NCBI RefSeq assembly: GCF_017877355.1
Contig: NZ_JAGIPR010000015.1
Coordinates: 1-64,000, forward strand
Origin: Chryseobacterium jejuense
Lineage (GTDB): Bacteria > Bacteroidota > Bacteroidia > Flavobacteriales > Weeksellaceae
DNA: 64,000 bases
Reading direction: 5' to 3'
Positions within the stretch are counted from its first letter, which is position 1. Every line of letters starts with the position of its first letter. Shown here piece after piece: positions 58,857 to 64,000 of the stretch. The position numbers and the translations under genes are program-made. Below the pieces are notes generated by a model that was not told where the DNA came from, did not search any database, and saw only the letters and a list, made by a program, of their open reading frames with translations.

Positions 58857-59488
58857 ATGTAAATCCTTTCCCTTACTCATTATATCTGGTAATTTCTGAA
58901 GAAGACTGTATGGGAAAAAACTTTCTGGAAGTCGCAGAACAGTCCATATTAGGAGGTGTAGATATGATACAGCTTCGCGAAAAAAAAGATAGTCCTGAAG
59001 TATTCCTTCAAAAAGCTATGCAGCTTATTGAAATTACGAATAAATATGGCATTCCACTTATTATTAACGATAATATAACCGTTGCTGAAAAAGTAAATTC
59101 AGCAGGGATACATGTTGGGAACAGCGATGCAACTCCTCAGAATCTAAGACAGCGTCCTTTGATCAGAAATAAAATGATCGGTTACTCAATAGAACATCTG
59201 GCTCAGCTCGACAATGAACAAACTACAGTGGCAGACTATCTGGGAATAAGTCCTGTTTTTAAAACTAAAACTAAAACAGATACTATTATAGAATGGGGAC
59301 TGGAAGGTATTTCTCAAATCAGACAGCTTACAGAAAAACCTTTGGTAGCCATAGGTAATATTCATCTTAAAAATGCAAGGGCAGTTATCAATGCCGGAGC
59401 TGATTGTATCGCAGTAGTTTCTGCTATATGCAGTGCTGATGATCCTCAAAAAGCAGCTTATGAATTAAAAAATGAAATTGTAAAATGA
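58853..59488 (+). CDS. thiE: Thiamine phosphate synthase
   Basis: The 211-residue TIM-barrel enzyme joins HMP-pyrophosphate and thiazole phosphate to thiamine phosphate. Recognised parts are GGVDMIQLREKKDSPEVFLQ, PLIINDNITVAEKVNSAGIH and the C-terminal VAIGNIHLKNARAVINAGAD. It overlaps thiM by four bases (ATGA), so it is translationally coupled. Confidence 0.93.
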   Translation: MNVNPFPYSLYLVISEEDCMGKNFLEVAEQSILGGVDMIQLREKKDSPEVFLQKAMQLIEITNKYGIPLIINDNITVAEKVNSAGIHVGNSDATPQNLRQRPLIRNKMIGYSIEHLAQLDNEQTTVADYLGISPVFKTKTKTDTIIEWGLEGISQIRQLTEKPLVAIGNIHLKNARAVINAGADCIAVVSAICSADDPQKAAYELKNEIVK

Positions 59489-60318
59489 AAAAATACAAAT
59501 ACCCATCAGTTTTAACTATTGCGGGCTTCGACGGAAGCGGTGGTGCCGGTATTCAGGCTGATATTAAAACAACTTCTGCTTTAGGCTGCTATTCCACTTC
59601 AGTACTAACGGCTTTGCCTGTGCAAAACACCCAGGGAGTACAAAAAATATATCCTATTCCTGTAGAAGCAGTTGCTGATCAGATAAAAGCAATTCTCGAC
59701 GATATTGTTCCTGATGCTATAAAAATCGGAATGGTTCATACTCCCCAGCTGGTAGAAACCATTGTTTCCACATTAGCCCAATATCCTAAAATACCTATTG
59801 TCTTTGATCCTGTCATGGTTGCCACCAGCGGGCATCATTTGATTGAAGAAGAAACCATCACGGCACTCACTGAAAGGTTGTTTCCTATTGCAGATGTCAT
59901 CACTCCCAATATGGATGAAGCTGCCATTTTAGCAGATATGAAAGTAGAAACGCTTGAAGATTTATACACTGCAGGAATTAGGATTAAAAAACTAGGCTGT
60001 AGAACTATTCTTCTTAAAGGCGGACATCAAGAGACCTCAACAATTACCTCTCTCTTTTATGATGAACAGGAAAATTTTCATTCTTTCGAAACACTGAAAT
60101 TTAATACCAATAATACCCATGGTTCAGGCTGTACGCTTTCATCTGCCATTGCTGCATATATTGCTCAGGGTAAAACCTTATACGAAGCGGTTTCTCTTGG
60201 GCAACAATATATCTACAAAGCTATAGAAAGCGGGACAGATGTACAAACAGGTCATGGAAACGGGCCACTGAATCACTTTTTTAACCCACAAAAACTTATC
60301 AAAAATGAAATGGTCTGA
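59485..60318 (+). CDS. thiD: Hydroxymethylpyrimidine/phosphomethylpyrimidine kinase
   Basis: The 277-residue ribokinase-fold enzyme phosphorylates HMP and HMP-phosphate. It has TIAGFDGSGGAGIQADIKTT at the start (usual IAGSDSSGGAG, with a Phe for Ser here), DPVMVATSGHHLI, and NNTHGSGCTLSSAIAAYIAQ (catalytic Asp position replaced by Cys as in THI families). It overlaps thiE by four bases and tenA by 14. Confidence 0.93.
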   Translation: MKKYKYPSVLTIAGFDGSGGAGIQADIKTTSALGCYSTSVLTALPVQNTQGVQKIYPIPVEAVADQIKAILDDIVPDAIKIGMVHTPQLVETIVSTLAQYPKIPIVFDPVMVATSGHHLIEEETITALTERLFPIADVITPNMDEAAILADMKVETLEDLYTAGIRIKKLGCRTILLKGGHQETSTITSLFYDEQENFHSFETLKFNTNNTHGSGCTLSSAIAAYIAQGKTLYEAVSLGQQYIYKAIESGTDVQTGHGNGPLNHFFNPQKLIKNEMV

Positions 60319-60955
60319 ACAAACCTGGAATGCTATAGAAAAACATTATCAATCTATCCTTACTATGCCTTTCATCAAAGAACTATCTGATGGTAGGTTG
60401 CCACAGGAAAAGTTCCGTTTTTATATGGCTCAGGATTCTCTATATTTGGAACACTTTGGAAGAACCCTGTCCCTTATTGCAGCAAAAATACCTGATCTTG
60501 AAGATGTACTTGCCTTTATGCGTTTTGCAGAAAACGCTATCGTTGTGGAAAATGCTCTTCATGAATCCTACTTCAAAGACTTTGGGTTAGTGGATAAAGG
60601 AGTTTTACAACCGGCTTGCCATCACTATATTCACTTTCTGAGAAGTACCGCAGCATTGGAATCTGTGGAAATTGCGGTTGCAGCAGTCCTTCCATGCTTC
60701 TGGATTTATCGTGAAGTTGGAAATTATATTTATGAGATTCAAAATACGGTGAACAATCCTTATGAAAAATGGATCGCTACTTATGCAGGAGAAGAATTTT
60801 CAGCTGCAGTAGATCAGGCTATTGACATCTGTGATCAATTAGCTGAAAACAGCACCGAAGAAACCAGAAAAAAAATGACAGAAGCCTTCATCGCTGCATC
60901 CAGAATGGAATATTATTTTTGGGAAGCAGCTTATGATTTAAGAACATGGGAGTAA
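60305..60955 (+). CDS. tenA: Thiaminase II / TenA family protein
   Basis: This 216-residue all-helical protein salvages pyrimidine: TenA hydrolyses formyl-aminopyrimidine to HMP, or thiamine. The active-site Cys is in VAAVLPCFWIYREVG, with EEFSAAVDQAIDICDQ and SRMEYYFWEAAYD near the end (Glu/Tyr of the pocket). The start overlaps thiD by 14 bases. There is no thiC or thiGH here, so the operon is for salvage. A terminator follows. Confidence 0.92.
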   Translation: MKWSEQTWNAIEKHYQSILTMPFIKELSDGRLPQEKFRFYMAQDSLYLEHFGRTLSLIAAKIPDLEDVLAFMRFAENAIVVENALHESYFKDFGLVDKGVLQPACHHYIHFLRSTAALESVEIAVAAVLPCFWIYREVGNYIYEIQNTVNNPYEKWIATYAGEEFSAAVDQAIDICDQLAENSTEETRKKMTEAFIAASRMEYYFWEAAYDLRTWE

Positions 60956-61000
60956 AAAATAGAGAGGCTACACCAATCATATTTAATCTTATCAACCAGT

Positions 61001-61037
61001 AAAAAAAACGGAACCAAAAAGTTGGTTCCGTTTTTTT
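61001..61037. terminator. Bidirectional terminator after tenA
   Basis: AAAAAAAACGGAACC (61001-61015) and GGTTCCGTTTTTTT (61024-61037) with an eight-base loop; convergent with the TonB receptor. Confidence 0.88.
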
Positions 61038-61054
61038 ATAAGTATAAAACTTCA

Positions 61055-63832
61055 TTAAAAATTGAAATTAAGTCTTGTGAAAACATACCGCCCGTTCTGT
61101 CCAAACTGTGAAGTGGAACGTGAGTAAATAAACTGATCGTTATTACTTGAAGCCGGTAGATTTTTGGTAGGATAAATATCAAACAGATTGTTGACTCCTA
61201 TCGTTAATCCTACATTTTTTGTAAACTGATAAGCCGCTGAAATATCTGTAATGATTTTATCTCCTATGGTCTGGTGTTCGTTAGGTTCAAGAATACCATT
61301 ACCATTCGCATCAATAATGTCTGCTCCGGTTACTTTTCCGAAATAAGTATTTCTAAGGTAGAAACTTGCACCCTTCCATGTAAGTGTGTGAGAAAGACTC
61401 GCTTTTACTCTAGGTACAGCTTCTTCCAGATATACTCTTGATTTTTCGGAGAAATAAATCTTTTCAAGAGCCGGCGATTTTAATAATCCCGCTGAATGAA
61501 TCTCCCCAACCTGCTTAGTCTGATTCAAATTGATGGCAAAATTATTATCCAGTTTTACACCTGAAAATCTTGCGTTATGAGCAATAACAATATCCACCCC
61601 TTTTGTTTCCGTATCAATGGCATTGGTGAAAAACTGAGCTGCATTCACATTTAATTTTTCAAACTCTATTTGCGCTTCCAGAGGTACATCTTTTTTTAAG
61701 AACTGATCGGTAAGGATAATTCTGTTATCAATTTTTGTAAAATATCCATCAGCAGTGAAGGTCAAATTCACAGATGGAATTTTATACGTAAATCCTAAGC
61801 TTGCAGATTTTGAGGTTTCCTGTTTCAGTTTTGGGATATTCAACTGTCCTGCCAATCGTGAGTCATTGCTGTAAGTTCCCACTTCAAGAAGTTGTCCACC
61901 AGTAAATAAAGTAGAAGTTACATTATAATAAATTTGGTGAATAGACGGTGCTCTGAACCCGGTAGATCCTGCAAATCTTACATTGAAATTAGGAGCGACT
62001 TTAATTCTTGAAGCCAGTTTATAATTGAATGTAGATCCGAAATCTGAATAATTTTCATATCTCGCAGCTGCATCCACCAAAAGCCAGTTGGTAAAGTTGA
62101 ACTCTACATCTGCATAAGCCGCTAATGACTGTCTGTTTTTGTTCACCGCATTCTCAGGTTTAAATCCACTAAATACCTGTGAGCCTCCCGGAAGAGCCTG
62201 TCCAAAGAAATCTGTAGGTCTTTTCGTAGTATTGTTCCATGGATTTCCCAAAACATCATACGTGGTATAAGATGCTTCTTCACCAGCTGTCATTTTAAAG
62301 TTTTCAAAACGGTGTTCTCCCCCGAAGGCCACATTCATACCTTCCAATACATCATATTTTTTAGAGAAATCCAAATTGATCGTATTTTGAGTAAATCTTA
62401 ATCCACCAGCATCAAATTCATTCGGTGAAGCAAAACGCAAAGAAGTGTTTCCTGTATTTCTGATATTGTACATAAAGGAGTTTTGCCCAAAAGTATTGCT
62501 GAAATCAATATGCCAGCCCTCCCATTTTCCTTTAATACCTGTTGCCAGGGAAATATCCTGAATATCAGTTCCTATTTGTGGCAGGTAGCCATTAGGATAC
62601 AGACCTGTAAAAGTTCTGCTTTCTCTCGGTCTTCTGTAGAATCCTCCGGAAACCCCATGTCTTAAACTGTATCCGCCAAAAGTATATACCTTCCAGTCGT
62701 CACTTACAGGAACCTCAGCATTAATGAAAAGCTGGTGGTTATTAAGCTTGGACTGCCCTACCTGCATATTGAAGTCTTTTCTTGTCTGTCCTCTGTATGC
62801 AAGCTCCTGATCAGTAACATCAAAATTCAATAAAGACTGAAGCCCTTTCTGAAGAACATTCCCTGCTCCATCTTTTATATCCTGAATAGTAGTAGCTCCT
62901 TGTATGCCGGCTAATTGGCCAGGAGTAAAATAATTTACTCCCTGAGCATACTGATGAATGTAGTTGATGATTTGCTGTGAATTGGGAGTATTTCCAATAT
63001 CAGTAAAAAGAGAAGAAAGGTTTACTCCATCTTTCAGAGCCCGTTGCTCAATAGCATTATAAGCATTATAAAGCGTTCCTGATTCCGTTCCGGCTCTGTA
63101 GGTAGGATTTCTGAACTGGGAAGACCAGGTAATATTGAAGAAACCACCTTTAGTCCCGATCTTATTACCATAGTTAAGGTCCAATTGGATATTCTGTCCA
63201 TCAAAATTTCCTGTATGGTCATTAGCTGTAGGGGTTAAATTCCCACCGTAGCTGATCTGACCAGCCAGTTTTCCTGTGTCTCTTTTCAGTTCAAGGTTCA
63301 TTACCCCGGCAATGGCATCAGATCCGTATTGTGCGGCTGCACCGTCTCTTAAGACTTCTATCCTATTTAAAGCGAAAGAAGGAATAGCATTCAAATCTGT
63401 TCCTACAGTTCCTCTTCCAGGTGTTCCATTTACGTTGACTAATGCAGAGGTGTGTCTTCTTTTTCCATTAACCAATACCAGAACCTGATCCGGTCCCAAA
63501 CCTCTTAACTGCGCTGGATCCAAATGGTCTGTTCCATCAGAATTGGTTTGAATGGTAGAAGTAAAAGAAGGTGCAATGGCATTTAAGATTTGTCCGATAC
63601 TAGACTGCGGAAGAACCACAGAAGCTTCCTTCAGATTGAATACATCCACAGGAACCGGGCTGTCTGCCTTCGATCTTGCTCCGGCTCTGGATCCCAGGAT
63701 AACAACTTCTTCTACTTTATTGGTATTAACACTGTCTTTTTTGGTTTTGATACTGTCTTTTTCCTGTCCATAGGTAAAAACTCCCAGGAAAAATAAAACA
63801 GAAGCTGAAAAAATAGTCTTTTTATTACTCAT
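61055..63832 (-). CDS. TonB-dependent outer-membrane receptor
   Basis: The 925-residue receptor has a signal peptide (about 1-22, FFLGVFTYGQ), a plug (about 40-190: EEVVILGSRAGARSKADSPV, LRGLGPDQVLVLVNGKRRHT, IEVLRDGAAAQYGSDAIAGV) and a large barrel ending GRYVFTRLNFNF. A carboxypeptidase-like N-terminal domain is absent. The substrate is unknown; the RxLRDGxxxxYGSDAIAG plug suggests a general siderophore or vitamin receptor. Its promoter carries a long palindrome. It converges on the thiamine operon. Confidence 0.88.
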   Translation of the reverse strand: MSNKKTIFSASVLFFLGVFTYGQEKDSIKTKKDSVNTNKVEEVVILGSRAGARSKADSPVPVDVFNLKEASVVLPQSSIGQILNAIAPSFTSTIQTNSDGTDHLDPAQLRGLGPDQVLVLVNGKRRHTSALVNVNGTPGRGTVGTDLNAIPSFALNRIEVLRDGAAAQYGSDAIAGVMNLELKRDTGKLAGQISYGGNLTPTANDHTGNFDGQNIQLDLNYGNKIGTKGGFFNITWSSQFRNPTYRAGTESGTLYNAYNAIEQRALKDGVNLSSLFTDIGNTPNSQQIINYIHQYAQGVNYFTPGQLAGIQGATTIQDIKDGAGNVLQKGLQSLLNFDVTDQELAYRGQTRKDFNMQVGQSKLNNHQLFINAEVPVSDDWKVYTFGGYSLRHGVSGGFYRRPRESRTFTGLYPNGYLPQIGTDIQDISLATGIKGKWEGWHIDFSNTFGQNSFMYNIRNTGNTSLRFASPNEFDAGGLRFTQNTINLDFSKKYDVLEGMNVAFGGEHRFENFKMTAGEEASYTTYDVLGNPWNNTTKRPTDFFGQALPGGSQVFSGFKPENAVNKNRQSLAAYADVEFNFTNWLLVDAAARYENYSDFGSTFNYKLASRIKVAPNFNVRFAGSTGFRAPSIHQIYYNVTSTLFTGGQLLEVGTYSNDSRLAGQLNIPKLKQETSKSASLGFTYKIPSVNLTFTADGYFTKIDNRIILTDQFLKKDVPLEAQIEFEKLNVNAAQFFTNAIDTETKGVDIVIAHNARFSGVKLDNNFAINLNQTKQVGEIHSAGLLKSPALEKIYFSEKSRVYLEEAVPRVKASLSHTLTWKGASFYLRNTYFGKVTGADIIDANGNGILEPNEHQTIGDKIITDISAAYQFTKNVGLTIGVNNLFDIYPTKNLPASSNNDQFIYSRSTSQFGQNGRYVFTRLNFNF

Positions 63833-63876
63833 ATCATTTCATCAATTTGATTAAACATTTATGTTTTTTGCAGGTG

Positions 63877-63929
63877 CAAATGTAAAATATATTTATTAGT
63901 CTACAAAAACAATAGACTTTGTTTTTGTA
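63877..63929 (-). promoter_or_regulatory. Promoter and palindrome upstream of the TonB receptor
   Basis: On the coding strand TTG (plus 63904-63906), 19 bases, TACATTTG (plus 63877-63884). The -33 lies in a perfect 11-bp inverted repeat, TACAAAAACAA (63902-63912), TAGACT, TTGTTTTTGTA (63919-63929). Further on, TGATAATCGTTTC (from 63934) holds a half Fur-like box. The receptor is therefore probably repressed or activated at this site. Confidence 0.6.
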
Positions 63930-64000
63930 AAAAATGATAATCGTTTCTTTCTATCCCTTATTAAAATTACTATTTTTTCCAATAACTTAAAGAAATTTCA

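Noticed and set aside
63934-63952. Full Fur box upstream of the TonB receptor
   Set aside because: Only one half (TGATAAT) matches; the other half is poor.

Overview
The window is chromosomal DNA of a Bacteroidota bacterium, almost certainly Chryseobacterium or a close relative in the Weeksellaceae. The evidence is low G+C, promoters of the TTG / TAnnTTTG type instead of -35/-10 boxes, almost no Shine-Dalgarno sequences, T9SS C-terminal sorting domains, a Bacteroidota-type (T6SSiii) secretion locus, TonB receptors and Bacteroidota family variants throughout. No rRNA, tRNA, CRISPR array, prophage or transposase gene was found.

Layout. (1) 1-5.9 kb: the edge of a type VI secretion locus (hcp/tssD start, TssR lipoprotein, PKD-domain membrane protein, two bitopic TssO-like proteins), divergent from a LuxR-type regulator whose phospho-acceptor Asp is Glu. 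(2) 6.1-12.9 kb: an HU protein, a 29-residue very basic peptide, RNase G, two tandem T9SS cargo proteins, an OsmC protein and a second LuxR-type regulator without an acceptor Asp. (3) 13.1-18.6 kb: a curli (type VIII secretion) operon csgA-csgB-csgE-csgF-csgG plus a beta-propeller lipoprotein; CsgA has 11 uninterrupted 22-residue repeats, CsgE appears fused to a CsgH-like domain, and CsgG carries a C-terminal barrel. (4) 18.9-27.6 kb: housekeeping and small-enzyme genes (Nudix, PlsC, Mpl, nitronate monooxygenase, aldo/keto reductase, GNAT, LysR, phosphoesterase). (5) 27.9-33.6 kb: a five-gene redox/electrophile operon, then a Crp-DoxX-AhpD cluster. (6) 34.1-37.0 kb: a glycine betaine ABC transporter proVWX with a long leader. 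(7) 37.1-41.7 kb: a divergent HxlR/quinone-reductase pair, a cupin, and a TonB receptor coupled to a thioredoxin-like protein with a palindromic operator on its promoter. (8) 41.8-51.9 kb: aromatic amino-acid degradation (hmgA, hppD, fahA), two CoA-transferases and a flavin reductase. A 485-bp element with perfect 20-bp inverted ends and a nonsense-mutated GxxExxY gene sits between fahA and the flavin reductase. (9) 52-55.8 kb: hydrolases and a HipA-like/DUF3037 pair. (10) 56-64 kb: a CstA-type permease, a TPP-riboswitch-controlled thiamine salvage operon thiM-thiE-thiD-tenA, and a large TonB receptor.

How it fits together: HppD, HmgA and FahA carry 4-hydroxyphenylpyruvate to fumarate and acetoacetate (maleylacetoacetate isomerase is not in the window), and the CoA-transferases may handle the acids produced. 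The curli genes appear to be one module with a leaky terminator separating the abundant fibre subunit from the secretion genes; the nearby LuxR-type regulator is a candidate CsgD analogue. The most unusual items are the GxxExxY cassette with its gene-less miniature at 43.0 kb, the CsgH-CsgE fusion, a three-copy palindromic intergenic repeat with compensatory arm changes, and several operator-like palindromes on recognisable promoters.
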